Assembly: GCA_024336345.1 (NCBI GenBank)
Contig: JANFOG010000007.1
Span: 744,001-808,000, forward strand
Source of the DNA: Mariannaea sp. PMI_226
Lineage: Eukaryota > Ascomycota > Sordariomycetes > Hypocreales > Nectriaceae
Length of the DNA: 64,000 nucleotides
Reading direction: 5' to 3'
Part shown: piece by piece, positions 43,817 to 56,321 of the stretch
Numbering within the stretch: position 1 is the first letter of the stretch
Layout of the letters: each line of letters opens with the position of its first letter
Notes under the pieces: model-generated
The model's input: the letters and a program-made list of their open reading frames with translations, nothing else
Databases searched by the model: none
Told to the model about the DNA's origin: nothing
Translations under genes and position numbers: made by a program

Positions 43817-45015
43817 TCTAATAGAAGTCAGTGGCAATTTACACATCTTGAAGTTTCCATAGAAATACCAACCAATCTTTGAGATAAGACCGGATTCTGA
43901 ACCAAACCACGATCAACGCGGGGGTTTTTTTTTTTTTTGGTAACTTAATAATAGTGATAATTGCACTATATTGGCATGAAAGCCAGTTCCGAAAAGGTCT
44001 TTGGATTTGTTGTTTTGTGCTCGCTACAACCTGACACAAATATGACCAAGAAAGGAGGCGGGAATGAGAATGGATGAGAAGAGTGTTGAAACAGAAAGAT
44101 AATATATTAAACAATCATCCAGTATTAAACAGTGGTATTTATGCTTGCAGAGTACAGATTGAACTGATACATGGTACACCAGACTCGACTCGCATAGAAG
44201 ATGTCAACCAAACTCCGTTTCACGGGCGCTTAGAGAATGTTTCAGTTATTTCAGGTTCGCCTTCAAATGAGACGCAAAGAGGGCAGCTTCAATTCCAAGC
44301 AATGAAGCCAGGGTGTCTAAGCTGGTTCGTTTTCTCATCTCAGTCATGGGTAAACGGGCCCTTCCCCAAGGAGCCGGAGCAGGTTATGAAACTTCAATTC
44401 AGTAACTACGATGATAGAGATCATGCAGTAATCATGTGTAGAAATGTGATGTTGATGCATGGGTATGAAGTTACAATCTGTGATTGGTTTGTTGGGCCGG
44501 AAAGGATTTGGCGGATCGGCTGAGACGGGCGGCTGATAGAAAGTGATCGGGCGGCTCTCCTGAAGACTTTGCCTCAGGAGATGAGATGAAAGAAAAAACA
44601 TTCTACTTTGACGCTTACTACCTTAAGATGAGATTGCGCAGCCAACAGCGGTGCATTCAGCGGCAATTCGTTCTCTTACATGATGTAACCTGGTCCAACG
44701 CCAGATAATCGTCTTACCAACGAGGCTGAACCAGCCCACGGTTGTATCCCGGCGCTTATTTGGGCGCCTACAACGAGGCACATTACATACGTTGCCTACC
44801 CCGCTTGCTTGGGTGTCTTGCAAAGAACTAATCAATACCTTAGAAGTTAAGATAGTCTCTTCTCCCTTCGTCTCTATCTTATATCCTTTATATTCCACCT
44901 CTTTATGATTTTTATTTTGCCCACCCTGATCTTCCAGACAAATCCAACTTCATACCAACCTACCACTATTTTCTAATTGCCTTACGATTTTGCAGCTCAA
45001 TACTACCGGCTCACA
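43817..45015. other. Intergenic region with a weak plus-strand frame
   Basis: 43926-43938 is a T run. A plus-strand frame at 44074-44523 (149 codons) has a fairly natural composition in its second half but no recognisable family, no convincing start and an AT-rich setting; it may be a gene fragment. No gene is called with confidence. Confidence 0.35.
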
Positions 45016-46377
45016 ATGGTTACATCATCATCATCACCAGCTGTCAAGGCATCAGCTGAAGAAAGTAAGACCCATACTTGATCTCCTCATCTATCTATCC
45101 TTTGTTAACGGATTTCCCCAATCTCAGCCAGCCTACTCGCCGTCACACCGTCGCCGATAGACCAAGAGGTGCCTTGCATTGAATCTCTCTCACTGCTTGT
45201 CAAACCCGACTCTTCACCAGGCGAGAGTAAGCAGAGTGACCTAAAAGATGGCCACAGCGCACCAGGAGAACCTGAGTCTAGTGAGGCTGACTCCTTGGCC
45301 CCGGCGGTGGAGTACACTGAGTTGAGTGATCTACTTTGGGTATCACTACAACATGAAGACCATTGGGATAGGATCCAGAAGAACCCGCGTCTGGAGATTG
45401 ACATCTACGATTGGATGAACGAAGCCTATGAAATCCCATTTACAGACTGGACCAATTCGCAGCTACACGCCCAACAGTTTACCCAGGAGTGGCTGCAGAA
45501 ATACTCGAACCTGAGACTAGATATGCTTCCTGATCTTGATGCTGTTGAATTTCCTGATGCAGAGAACTACTTTGATGATGAAGACGGCGAGGATGACGAA
45601 GATGAGGAAGAGGTATGGCGTATACCACTTTTCGAGGATAAGATTGGCAACCAGTACCAGATTAATCTGGGTCACGGAACCTGCCTGAATGCAATCTCCT
45701 GCCCGAAAGTTCGTAAGCCCAAGGAATTCAACTCAACAATCATCTTCCGGCTCAGATCCCGCCTGCCGGTTAGCCAAGCACCACAAGCCAATACATTCCC
45801 TGGGCTAGTTATGTCATTGGGAAGGCTAGTGATCAGCACGCCTGATACCCGAAGATTCCATCCATACGTTGTTGGTAAAGTCGGTCGTGTCATCGACATT
45901 ACAAATTATGAGGTGCTTGTGGATCTGGAAAACAAAGACCTGCCGCTATGGATCGTGGCCCCACGGCGATTTCTTGGTCGATATGGTTGGGGGTGGCCAA
46001 TTGTTGATGAATACGATTACCTGCAGATACCTATCTTTGATGGTCTCTTGGTAGATGATGATGAACATAAAGTGGGATACGATACGGCCTGCATCATGTC
46101 TTCCATCCATAACCTGCGCCCTGAACTCCCGGACTCGCAGAAAGCAAGCTACGAGGAAGCGTGCAAACTGGTCCGTGATACTAGGTCGTACATAGACGCT
46201 GCCGCTGGTCTCATACCCAGATCTCTCGTTAAGGAACTAGGGTCTCGTCAAGCGGATGGGTCTAAAAGCTCTGAGAAGCTAGCACAGGAGGAAACTAGAT
46301 CTGATTTGAGAGAGGAGAAAGGGGACGGTGACAAGACGTCAACCATGGTTGACAAGTCAACTGAATCTGATGCTTAG
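45016..46377 (+). CDS. Uncharacterised acidic protein (432 aa)
   Basis: Two exons, 45016-45064 and 45128-46377, join in frame (MVTSSSSPAVKASAEE-TSLLAVTPSPIDQEV), which lengthens the obvious large frame by its proper start. No family recognised. The protein has a Ser/Glu-rich leader, a Trp-containing helical segment (YDWMNEAYEIPFTDWTNSQLH), a dense Asp/Glu run (FDDEDGEDDEDEEE, about residues 165-180), then a more globular part with RFHPYVVGKVGRVIDITNYEVLVDL and APRRFLGRYGWGWP, and a hydrophilic Lys/Glu tail. No signal peptide or membrane helix, so probably cytosolic or nuclear. The acidic run may mediate binding to basic partners such as histones; this is inference only. Confidence 0.7.
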
Positions 46378-47107
46378 GAAACTGTCGGCCGCAGTAATCG
46401 AAGGGCATGTAGTCTAGATTGGTAATGACCTAGGTTTATAGAAGTGTTTTCGAGTAATTATCTATCGTAATTACAACACAACCAACCTCTCGGCAAGAGC
46501 CTTTTTGCTCTTTGCGACCATCTGTCTTAAGAGGACTAGGTACTTTTACTCATCTTTCCCTCCTCTTCAAATATTCTAACACGGTACGATAAGCCAAGAC
46601 AAATGTCGACCTGCATCTCTTGATATGTAATTTATTACGAAATTTATAAAGACAGAAGCCTATAGTTCCAAGAGTGACCCAGGGCCCAGTTATTCGTTGT
46701 GGAGGGCATGGGTATATTGGTCGAATTGCCGATTAAACCCCATTAAGGCTTAAAAGGCTGGACTTCTAGGTCCTGAATGGACATGCAAGACAAGACACGA
46801 TCAATATTGCTGTGCCGAATTTAATCCATTTTCTCGGTCTTCAGCAGTCCAGGAAGATGTAAGCTCTCGTCCGCACCATTCACATTCACAGAGCTAGCTC
46901 GTCGTGGCACCAAAAAAGTCCAGTATCATATTCAACCACCTTTATTCAGCTAAAAATATGGCATGTGCCATGTCGAGCAATGGAAGAAAAAGTGGCCTTC
47001 GGAACACTATACATTAATCGTGATTGAGACATATCCTCACAAAACTGATAGCCAAAAAATGGGCCGCGGGGGGGACAAATATTCCCCCGTTCTTCGCTTC
47101 ACTGTCC
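46378..47107. other. Intergenic region between convergent genes
   Basis: 3' flanks of the acidic protein gene (+) and the AYR1-like gene (-). No coding or repeat signal. Confidence 0.45.
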
Positions 47108-48313
47108 TCAATCCTTCTTCGCCCAAGCAGCCTGCAGCCTCTTGGTCATGATGCCCATCTTGAAAAACATGGCCACCGACCTCTCGCTCATCCATCTGGG
47201 CAACAAGGACAACGTCCACACAAGCCCTGACATTCCGCCGGCCCAATACCACTCGGGCGTGGCACCAATCCAACCTCCAAGGTAGCCCTCGCCCTTGAGG
47301 GCCTGGGTGACAATCTTCTTGGCATACTCCTCCCTCGGAACAGTGGCTGTCTTCTGGCTAAAGGTCAATCTGTTCTGGAACATGTCGTTGACGGGCATGT
47401 AGAGCGAACTGCTGGGAAGACTACGGTGGGTGTGGCTCGCAATGTTAGAGCGCACTGTACCCGTCATCGCTACCATGACACGAACACCAAAGGGGCGGAG
47501 CTCCATGCGCAGGGCGCGCGAGTAGGTGTTGATGGCACCCTTTGTGGATGAGTAAATGGCCCCGAATAGATAGGGCACCATCGAGGAGGTGGACGAGATG
47601 TTGATGATGAGACCACGGGCTTGGATGAGCAGAGGAGCAAAGGCCTTGGTCATGGACATGGGGCCGAAGACGTTGACTTCGTACGTGGCGCGTACGTCGT
47701 CGAGATCCATGTCAAGAGCCGGAATGGTATGAGTACGTCCGCTTTGGTGTTCAAAAAAAAAATGATGAGATCAGCTCACGCGAAAGGAAAAGGGGGGGGG
47801 AGCCATGGGTACATACGCATTGTTGATGAGAATGTCGAGATATCCACCAGTCAAGGCAGCGACTTTTTCCTTGCACTCATCAATGCTGGAAGGCTTGGTG
47901 ACATCAAGTTCAAAGATGGAAACATTGGGGGCTTCCATATCCTGGATGAGGCTGGTGTTGCGCGCGGTCGCGATGACATGGCATCCTGTTTTATTAAAAG
48001 GCGGTCATTGTCAGCATAGCTGTTGATTCCCCATCCCCGCCCCCTCATCGCAAAGAGTCGCAAAATACAGTCCAGCAGCTCTCGGCCAGCTTTGCGACAC
48101 CCTGCAATTTCTGGTGTTTTCTCACCTCTCTTCTGGAACTCGAGAGCCAAGGCATGGCCGATTCCTCCAGGCGAGCAGCTAGAATTCCAGTCTCGGTCAG
48201 CACATGCGCACCCCAATCTCAGTGTTTGTTCAACTATCATCACCGCATGATGCATGAACGCCGCGCGCATACGATACATACCCTGTGATCAGAACGTAAG
48301 TAGTCTTTACCAT
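47108..48313 (-). CDS. Short-chain dehydrogenase/reductase, AYR1-like (1-acyl-dihydroxyacetone-phosphate reductase)
   Basis: NADPH-dependent reductase related to yeast Ayr1, which acts in phosphatidic acid synthesis and at lipid droplets. Start ATG at 48313: MVKTTYVLITG, an intron, then SPGGIGHALALEFQKRG completes the TGxxxGxG cofactor loop. A further exon encodes ILINNA-type strand residues near 47830, and the last exon (to 47108) holds NVFGPMSMTKAFAPLL, the catalytic Ser in INISSTSS and the YSSTKGA active site (Tyr-x-x-x-Lys). The C-terminal WYWAGGMSGLVWTLSLLPRWM is hydrophobic, as in Ayr1 relatives attached to the ER or droplets. Three short introns, at about 48255-48285, 47988-48125 and 47715-47820; exact sites not all fixed. 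Confidence 0.85.
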
Positions 48314-48675
48314 GATTATCGTTGGCTACGCAATCAATAGGGTAGGAAAATCCGCAAGGCTGAGAAATATCTCTGGGTCGCAGAACTGGTAGTAGGTACT
48401 GTGTAGATGTTATAGGTAATTTAGCTTCAAATTACAAACCGAGAAGACTGATTTTGGATGACGCGACAGCAGGAAAGGAGAAGCGAGGTTTCATCGGCGG
48501 CGACCGTTTCATCAGCGCTGACCACCCATTTTGCCGAAGAAAAGGCAAACAGGCGGGGGCGAAAAGCATCCAATCCCACATCCAATCCAAATCGAATCCA
48601 AATCCAATCCAAAGTACGAAAAATCAGCACATTGCGGGGGTGAGGGAACCGAGGCTTCACTTGAAGTCTCACCTA

Positions 48676-48680
48676 CACAG

Positions 48681-48709
<29 letters not shown>
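48676..48709 (+). repeat. (CA)n microsatellite
   Basis: About 15 uninterrupted AC dinucleotides upstream of the AYR1-like gene. Confidence 0.9.
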
Positions 48710-48713
<4 letters not shown>

Positions 48714-49353
48714 AATCGATTTCCAACCAAAAACCACCTAGCCATATTTAGCAGGTACAGCGCAAGTTATATAGGCAGGAGAATAAAATCTCATTTTCCC
48801 ATGTTCCTACATAGTACAATCCAAATTATTTAGCAAATTCTGGGCTGTAGCCAACCTATCCTCAATTACTTCGAGACTGCGTACCTTGTGCCTACCTAGG
48901 TACCTATAGGCACTAGACTATAGGTACAGTCAGTTGATACGCGAAAAGCCCCTTATCAGTTGGCATTGTGTCAGCGACTCAACCAAAAGGTGAGCAACCA
49001 GGTGTGGAAAACATGAAGAATAACAGGATAGACAGGATATATATAAATATATGCATATTGGTATAAATATGTGTACAGAAAAAAAATCGCCGTCTTCAGC
49101 ATATATGCCCTAATAGACTTCATCCAACAAACATTTCCCATGCAGAACGAAGGATCCAACCTCCCATAGTGCTGGCCTGCCTCTGGAGTCGACATTCCTA
49201 TGCAATAAAACCGCCTGGGCAAGTACTAGAGGTCATGTCTCACCACTGGCCAACCTCTGTACCTCGTAAAACAAAACATCATGAAACAAGACAGACGCCA
49301 GCCAACCCAACCGCCCCCTCATTCATTATCAGCGCTCACGACGGTAGGATGGA

Positions 49354-49379
49354 TGTTGTTGTTGTTGTTGTTGTTGTTG
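49354..49379 (+). repeat. (TTG)n microsatellite
   Basis: About nine uninterrupted trinucleotide units in the 3' flank of the minus-strand membrane-protein gene. Confidence 0.9.
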
Positions 49380-49460
49380 CCCACCAGCCCCCCCCCCCTC
49401 GGATCTTGGTTTGTTTGGGTTCCATTCCCTTTCTCATGGGGACACACAACTCTGATAACC

Positions 49461-49500
49461 CGCATCGCATCGCATCGCATCGCATCGCATAGCATCGCAA
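49461..49500 (+). repeat. (CGCAT)n microsatellite
   Basis: Six perfect CGCAT units followed by two imperfect ones. Confidence 0.9.
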
Positions 49501-49652
49501 ATGCACGAATTTCCTTTCTTGCTTTTTCCGTCATGTGCTGTGCTAACCATCCCATCCCACCCTATCCCATCTCATGCCTTTGCCTCATAAAATTCAGTCC
49601 CACGCCAGGTTGCCGACCAAAAAAGGAAAAAGTAAAGAACAAAGCACCTTCT

Positions 49653-50807
49653 CTAGCGATACCGGTAAGATGGCGTCCTTTGGTGAGTTCTAGCAACCGG
49701 CCTGCCATCCATCTCAAACACCCCTGGCGGCGTTGAGGGAAGCTCTGCCACGAAGGGCTGCACGGGATACACCGTGTTATGATCTACAGGTGTTGATGTT
49801 AGCCAACTCTTGTTGGGAGCCGGAGTGGGACGGCGGCCCTGGCTAGGGCTGGGATGAGGTCGAAGGTTTCCAAACCAGGCGGGAGGCTTGTTCTCTACCA
49901 TGACTTCGGTCTTTGGCACGGGTACTTCGGTCTTTGGCATGGGTATGGGACCACGCCTACCACCGGGGGCCGACTGGTGTGGCGAAGGGCTGTTGCGGGA
50001 GATGATATGGCCCTGCTCCTCGTTTCTTCTGCGGCGACGGCGGAGGAAGAAGACGATGAGACCGCCAACCCCAATAGCGGCCACGCCAGCGATTCCGATA
50101 CCGATTCCAAGGATGGCCCCAGAGGAAAGCCCAGCGTGTTTTTTGGAGCCCTCCGAGTTGATGTCTCCAGTCGGGTCCGGGGCCGGGGCCGGATGTCCAG
50201 TCACGCCTGAACCGCTGCCCGATGTCGACGTCGCCTTCTCCGAATCCTTGGTCTTGCTCGTTTCCTTCGTTTCTGAGCCCGACTCCGTTGCGGCCGCGTT
50301 CGAAGGTACTTGGTAACCTGTTGTCGACTCTGGTGCTGATGCCGCCGTTTGCGCCTTCGGCGGCGCTTTTGATGACGCGGGCTGCTTTGTTGATGTTGGC
50401 GGCTGTGTCTCTACCGTCTTGCTTGTCGTCTTTGAGGGCGGAGCAGTGGTAGGATCCTCCCCGTCCATGCCCGCCTCCGCGGCAGCCTGGAAATCGTCCC
50501 TGCTCACGCTCAGCGGCGTGCCTGATTCGTTGCAGGCACGAATCATGGTACGGTAGACGTAGTATACTTCTGAATAGGCTTTCCTCCCTACGCAGGCGGC
50601 CGCGTTTGTGACGAAGCCGTTATGGTTGTAGCATAGACACTCGTTGAGAGACACGGCCGTACCTGACGTGCATTTTGCGGTGTTTGCGGAATTGTACAGG
50701 CAGCTCTGAGACCTCCGGGGGTAGAAGGAGAAGTCATTCTCGTCAGCGAGGGCGGATGTGGCGAGAAGGAGGAGTGGCAGCGCCGACCATAACGATCTGG
50801 CCACCAT
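49653..50807 (-). CDS. Single-pass cell-surface protein with Cys-rich ectodomain (384 aa)
   Basis: Type I membrane protein, intronless. Signal peptide (residues 1-21), a compact Cys-rich domain with six Cys at 36, 46, 57, 59, 72 and 92, then a long Ser/Thr/Pro-rich stem (about 115-228) likely O-glycosylated, one transmembrane helix at 230-254 (AILGIGIGIAGVAAIGVGGL), an immediate stop-transfer RRRRRR and a Pro-rich cytoplasmic tail of about 125 residues. The tail contains a short duplication (PKTEVPVPKTEV). This is the layout of fungal wall-stress sensors of the Wsc/Mid2 type, although the Cys domain is not an obvious WSC domain. The promoter has (GA)n and (GT)n runs at 50815-50855. Confidence 0.75.
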   Translation of the reverse strand: MVARSLWSALPLLLLATSALADENDFSFYPRRSQSCLYNSANTAKCTSGTAVSLNECLCYNHNGFVTNAAACVGRKAYSEVYYVYRTMIRACNESGTPLSVSRDDFQAAAEAGMDGEDPTTAPPSKTTSKTVETQPPTSTKQPASSKAPPKAQTAASAPESTTGYQVPSNAAATESGSETKETSKTKDSEKATSTSGSGSGVTGHPAPAPDPTGDINSEGSKKHAGLSSGAILGIGIGIAGVAAIGVGGLIVFFLRRRRRRNEEQGHIISRNSPSPHQSAPGGRRGPIPMPKTEVPVPKTEVMVENKPPAWFGNLRPHPSPSQGRRPTPAPNKSWLTSTPVDHNTVYPVQPFVAELPSTPPGVFEMDGRPVARTHQRTPSYRYR

Positions 50808-53544
50808 GATGGTGGAGGAGAGAGAGAGAGAGACAGAGAGAGTGTGTGTGTGCGTGTGGTATTGCTTGTGTTGCTTTTATTGCGTATAACCCTTGGAAGT
50901 GTCCGTGTCCGTCTATACCGAGGTGCTGGTGATCCAATGATAGGGCGCTCAACTTCTAACCAGTCATTCAACAACTGGGTGTTACTAGTGAGACGGCACG
51001 ACAGCAACAATGCAGCTGGCTAAGGAAACGAATGTGTGACTTGAGGTATCCAATGGAAGAATACCAAAGGAGTTATCCAGAAAAAGAAAGAAAAAGAGCA
51101 TCAGAAGCAGGAAAAGGGCCTGGAGGCACGAAAGATAAACCAGTAATGAGAGAAGGACAGTCTGGTTGGTCAAGCCACCTGAGCCTCGATGGCAGGGCTA
51201 AGCGAATGAAGCCAAGAAAATAGGTCACAGGCAAAACGAGACGGACAATAATTAAGGTAATGACAAGAAGCGAAGACTATCGAGATGCTTCTTTGGTTGG
51301 GGTGGGAAGATAGGATGCACCGGGGGGACCAGGGGGAGGGAGGACGAGGATGCTGCAGCAACAACTGTATGCCTCATCTTAATGGGATACTATAACTTGC
51401 TGTAGTTTGCACCATCACGTTGAAGATGGGACAGAACTTTACTAATATGGAGGCTAATTTCGACAAAACTAGGAAACGAGTGCTGCCATGTTAAATGGGA
51501 TATCCACCATTTTCGACACCTGCCCCTTTCTGTCGCTCAGCGTGGTATAGTGTTGCTCCAAACTTGATCAAAACTTGATCAAAAGTCCCAAGGAGGATCA
51601 GGCTAGTTACCGACGTCAGGTCCTTGATTTGACGTACGAAAACGGTAATAGCATGGTTGTCTATGTACTATTTTGTTTCTGTTGCCATTGCAGCACATAG
51701 TTAGTCAGATACGAAATACTACATATATACAACCGATGGTTTGGGGCTGCCCTTGCGTGCTTCCTATCCCCCACTCCCAATCATTCCCAAGCCGCTACCT
51801 TTGGTGATCCCACGATCTGCAGTTTCGCGCTTTTTTTATTTTTTTAGGCAAGGTCAGGATAACCCTGGAAGCTCCTGATGACCTCAACCCAGCAAAACCT
51901 CGCAGGATGCGATGCCAAGATTGCTAGTTGGTTTCGTGAACACATCCCATGTTCTCTTGTGTCACGGAGGAGGAGGAGGAGAGTGCGTAGGATGATTTGA
52001 GTATTGAGATAGCATAGTACTGTAGCCCAGGAACTAGTCAGGGGCTTCTCGATCTACAAATCGGCAGCCAATGGCATAGCACTCGCCGGCGGAGCTATGC
52101 GATGTGATTGGCCACGATTGCGTTGGCCCAGAAGACTCGCATACACATAGTCTTGGCCTTGTTCTCTTTCGATACCCCAAAATCAACCCTGCTCAATCTT
52201 CGAACAAATGACATAGACTACTATGTACTGTGCAGCATTTGCGCATACACAGTCAGCCAATTGAAGGGGTTTTTTTCTTCTTCTCCCATCTCTATCTCTC
52301 ATTCCATCTGTGTCTCTTATTCCGAACAGTCCACTCCTCGTATTCCCACATTTATCCGTCCTGGCGGGATTCAACCGACCCTCGCATCAATCACCCAAAG
52401 TAGTCAAGGAAAAGAAAGCGTCAATGAGTAAGCAATACGTAGCAGTCACAAAAATATCGTCACAACCTGCTACATGCATCCATTCTCTTCCTTCACTAGA
52501 AAAATGAGCGATTGAAGCTGCTCTATTGTCCGCATCCACTAATAGAAGAAAAAAAACCTGTGTAAAGAACGGTGGGAAGTTCTCGGAGAGTGGTAAACAG
52601 TGGAATCGCAAAAACAAGCCCAAACTCCTGAAGTGAGGGGCAACCTCATTTCGAATACCTTTGGCCTGACCTGGCATTGGCTTGCTGCAGGAACAGAACC
52701 ACAATAACATACGCGGGTCTGTTACAAAGCATGTAGTATTACTTGGACTTGTTGGGATGATCTCCACACACTGCATTGCGCACATAGGGGGGCGCTGGGG
52801 AGGGGGAGGCGGAACGACCATGGCCAACCTTGGAACTGAGCGCCCGCTAAGAGAACCCGCCAAACCCGAACCACTGGGAAATATCTACATCAGACGACCA
52901 CGTGGTGATGTGATGCCATCCATACCCATGCCATGCAGAATGCATTTACATGGATAGATGTAGGGTAGGAGAAACGAGCAGTTCATGCTTGTTGCCTTGA
53001 TCATTCACGGCTGAAATACCGTGTGCATCAGATACTGTATTGTTTAATTCATTTATTCAGCTATTCTATTCTCAAATATAGTTATTGGTGAACTCATCGA
53101 AAGGCTGAGCCTTTGCAGCGCTTGCGCCGGCCTCTAATGTCATGATATCTTGCACACACATGTAGCAAGGTATATTGCCTCTCGCACATAGTACAACCTA
53201 GCTCCGGTTAATTTGGCTCTCAGCCAGGAGCAAGGGTCATGCGTCAGCACGAGATACAGTTGGAGGGTTTACGCGGAAAAATAAGGAGTCGGTTCACAAT
53301 GGCGTTCCGTTCCTGGCGTGGTTTCTGTTGGCTCGACTTGGCAGAGGCCGGGGTATTCATCATTGGAAGTTGTCCTAGACTTAAACTACTGTGCCTAGGT
53401 AGGTAGGTAGGTAGATAGGTATGTTGTTGCAATTGTTGTTTTCGAAGCTTCACTCGCCGGTGTTGCTATTACGCTTCCCTAACCGCTCATCTATACAACC
53501 CTCCTCATCCTCTTTTTATTTTGTTCCCCTCCCCTCCTCTCCCT
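50808..53544. other. Long intergenic region, no supported gene
   Basis: 50808-51000 is the promoter of the membrane-protein gene. Overlapping frames on both strands at 52108-52957 (longest 158 codons, minus) have odd compositions and no known family; not called. 53397-53421 is a (GGTA)n run. The right end is the 3' flank of dug2. Confidence 0.45.
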
Positions 53545-56321
53545 CTACAGTCGAGCAAATACCTTGGTAAAAATCTCCCTTGCCTTCAACAGATTCATCA
53601 AGCACATCCGCTCATTATCCAAGTGCGCAGAGTCACTAGATTTGCCACATGGTAGATGCGCCGCCGGGGCTCCAAACTCCTTCTCCAGGAATCGGATAGC
53701 GGGAATAGAACCGCCTTCACGAATGAATAGTGGCTTCCGAGGTTTGTGAACCTTGGCCTCCTCGCTGTTCTTCCCCTTCGACTCGTCCTCCGAGTCTTCA
53801 TCAGTCGTGCTGCTACTGCTACTGTGGTCTGAGCAATCGAAACGCTCCGGCCATGCCTCAATGATAGCTGCCTCTAATGTACGGAAAATTTCATTCGTGG
53901 GGTCTCCCAACCATGGCTCAGCCTTGTTGTCAATCGCAATTGTGAGTCTGTTCTGCGACTCGAGCAGCCCAAACTCATTCTGCAGGAAAGCGCTCAGCGA
54001 CTCAATGACCGTATTCACTTCTTGTCCCGGCACGAGACGCAAGCTGATGTGAGAGCTGGCGTGACTGCTGACGAGACTTCCGTCCGGACCAGAGACCTTG
54101 TACCGGTGAAGAGTCAAGTTTGGTTCTCGCCAACGTGCCATGAGAGACTGCTTCAGGCGGCCCTCGGGACCGGCCTCGGGCTTGTTGCGAATCAGGATCG
54201 ACGCAATGTCATCGTAACGCGCTTCCTCTTCCGCTGTGATGCCAAGGATACCGTCATAGAAACCGGGGATCTGTACACGGTTGCCGGGTCCCTTGAGCTT
54301 CGACAGAATTTGAGTAAGATCTGATAGAGGCTCGTTCAACATGTAAGAGCCATCTACACCAGAGTGGATATCTGGACGAGGGGAGTCTACGCAAATGGTC
54401 GTGTGAAGAACACCTCGGAGGCCATACGTAAGACAAGGCACCTCATCATCCAGCCAGTAGCTGTTGGCCAACAGAATGTAATCCACATCGCCAATCAGCT
54501 CCTTGTTCTTCTTGACAGCTTCCTCGAAGCCTAATGATCCAAACTCTTCTTCACCCTCGATCAGGAAGATGATGTCGTTCTCCAACTTCTGCGCCTGCAT
54601 CAAATCTGTGACTGCGTACAAGGCCGCAACAATGGGTCCCTTATTATCACTTACTCCTCTCCCATACAGATAACCATTAGTTCCATGCATGCGAAAGGGA
54701 TCTGATGACCAATTGCCCTTCTTTCCGTCGGCAGCAACAACGTCGTAATGTCCGTAAAAGAGAATGCGCTTGCGTGTTTCGGATGCTTCCTTCTTGGCCG
54801 AGAACTTGGCAAAAACCACAGGGTTGTGAGGTTTCTCTGTGCTAAGCATCTCAACGTGCCCACCCAGACGCTTGAACAAAGAACCTAAAAACGTTGCACC
54901 CTTGCGACAATCCTCAGAAAATTCTGGCCGCGATGAGATGGTCTTGTATGAAACAAAGTCCCTCAGGGTGGAGAGTAGGAGGTTTTCTGAGTCTTGAACA
55001 GTGCCTTTCTCGGTGCACGCATCTTCCTTGATAGTCCATATGGAGATGTTGGCGTCGTTGGAGCCTGTGATGTAGTACTGTTTGTCCCTGTAGGTGGTAG
55101 TAGCTGAAGCCAGGATTTTGCCTTGGTGAGCTTCCCACCGGGACAGGCACTGGTACTTCTGCGTAACAGTGTCAGAGGTGGCATGCTTATATTTGCCGTA
55201 GTGTGCTGTGCTGTATTTCTGTTGTCAAATATTAGCCAGCTAACTTAGTCATCTGATATCATATTTTGTGTGAAAAGACGTACGCTGGCCCAGCCGTTAC
55301 CAGAGGCCGTCCACAGATATCCCCAGCCCATCTGTAGTGACATGACGTCGCAATCATGTGCCTTGATAACTCGCAAACGTTGCGCAGTGTCGAGATCCCA
55401 GAGTTCCACGATGCCGTCGAGCTTTCCGGCATACAAGAATGACCCGTCGAGCGTCAAGGAAAGCACCGACTCAGCATCGTCCGCCCCCAACGTCATAATC
55501 TCTTTAATACTTCCAGCCTCGTCGTCATCTTCACTCTGATGACCCAAACTCCACACCTTTATTGTACCATCACCAGCCCCCGAGATCAATACGTCTTCTT
55601 CAGCATCGACCTCGACCGTAGGACCCTTTGCTACAAGCATGCTGTAGACGTAGCCATAGTGGGCAAAATTGCGAATGGACCCCGGGTGCATCTCGAGGAC
55701 ATTTTGAGCTTTTGGAATCAAACCCCATCGGTCGTCGTTGCGTCTTGGGGTGCTCGAGCCGCCAACAGCTTTGGAATCAAAGAAACGATGGTTTCGCCGG
55801 TCGGGATGCTGCTGGGACTCGGATGATACTCGAGTAGAGGCATCTTTGAGGTTAACCCATTGAATGGTAGCATTCTGGGCGCCAATATAAAGTGTCTCGT
55901 GTTGAGGGCTATAAGCCGTGCAGAAGATGTCGCCAACGTCGTAGGTGCCGTAGATCTCGTATAGACGAGTCAAAGTTTTGGGATCCCAGACATTGATGAT
56001 GGGGTCGCCGGCGCTGGAGAAGAGGAGGGAGTAGTCGGGAGAAAAGGAGAGAGAGAGTACACTGCGCTTATGGGCTTGAACGCGGTGGACCTGGTGGAAT
56101 GTGTCGAGGGACCACGCAACAATCTCTCCATCCTGAGTTCCTGCAAAGATGGTCTCGTGTTGTGGACTCGCAGCGAGGGCAAGGACGGTGCTGGCATGGC
56201 TGAGGCTGTGGATCAGATCGGGGTTCGTAGCGGAGTCGTCGGCAACTTCAAGGGGTTGAAGGACAGGGGAGGAGGGAGTAAGAGGTGACATTGTCGGCGA
56301 GACTGTTTGCGAAGGCATCAT
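53545..56321 (-). CDS. dug2: Dug2-type WD40/M20 metallopeptidase subunit of the glutathione-degrading complex
   Basis: Dug2 acts with Dug1 and Dug3 in cytosolic glutathione breakdown, independent of gamma-glutamyl transpeptidase. Exons 56321-55284 and 55218-53545 join in phase 0 (GNGWAS-KYSTAHYGK) for 903 aa. Residues 1 to about 425 are WD40 repeats (for example DGEIVAWSLD, DPIINVWDP, DGTIKVWSL, DGIVELWDL, DANISIWTI). The rest is an M20-family peptidase: metal ligand in GHYD (502-505), bridging Asp537 in GVSDNKGP, catalytic Glu pair in EGEEEFGS (about 568-575) and the late His878 in SDSAHLDNERM. A Ser/Asp/Glu-rich insertion (DHSSSSSTTDEDSEDES) sits before the last block. The WD40-M20 fusion is the hallmark of Dug2, which makes the symbol safe. 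Confidence 0.93.

Larger units (their letters stand above)
48314..49652. other. Intergenic region rich in microsatellites
   Basis: Between the AYR1-like gene and the 3' end of the Cys-rich membrane protein. Contains (CA)n, (TTG)n and (CGCAT)n runs, listed separately, and CAATC-type short repeats at 48566-48610. No gene supported. Confidence 0.5.

Noticed and set aside
44074..44523. Plus-strand 149-codon frame
   Set aside because: Possible fragment, but no start context, family or splice structure to support it.
48676..49500. Simple repeats considered as a CRISPR-like or telomeric array
   Set aside because: They are ordinary di-, tri- and pentanucleotide microsatellites without spacers, and TTAGGG telomere arrays are absent.
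52387..52863. Minus-strand 158-codon frame with a Pro run
   Set aside because: The Pro run comes from a G-rich simple tract; the rest has no protein-like pattern and a plus-strand frame overlaps it.
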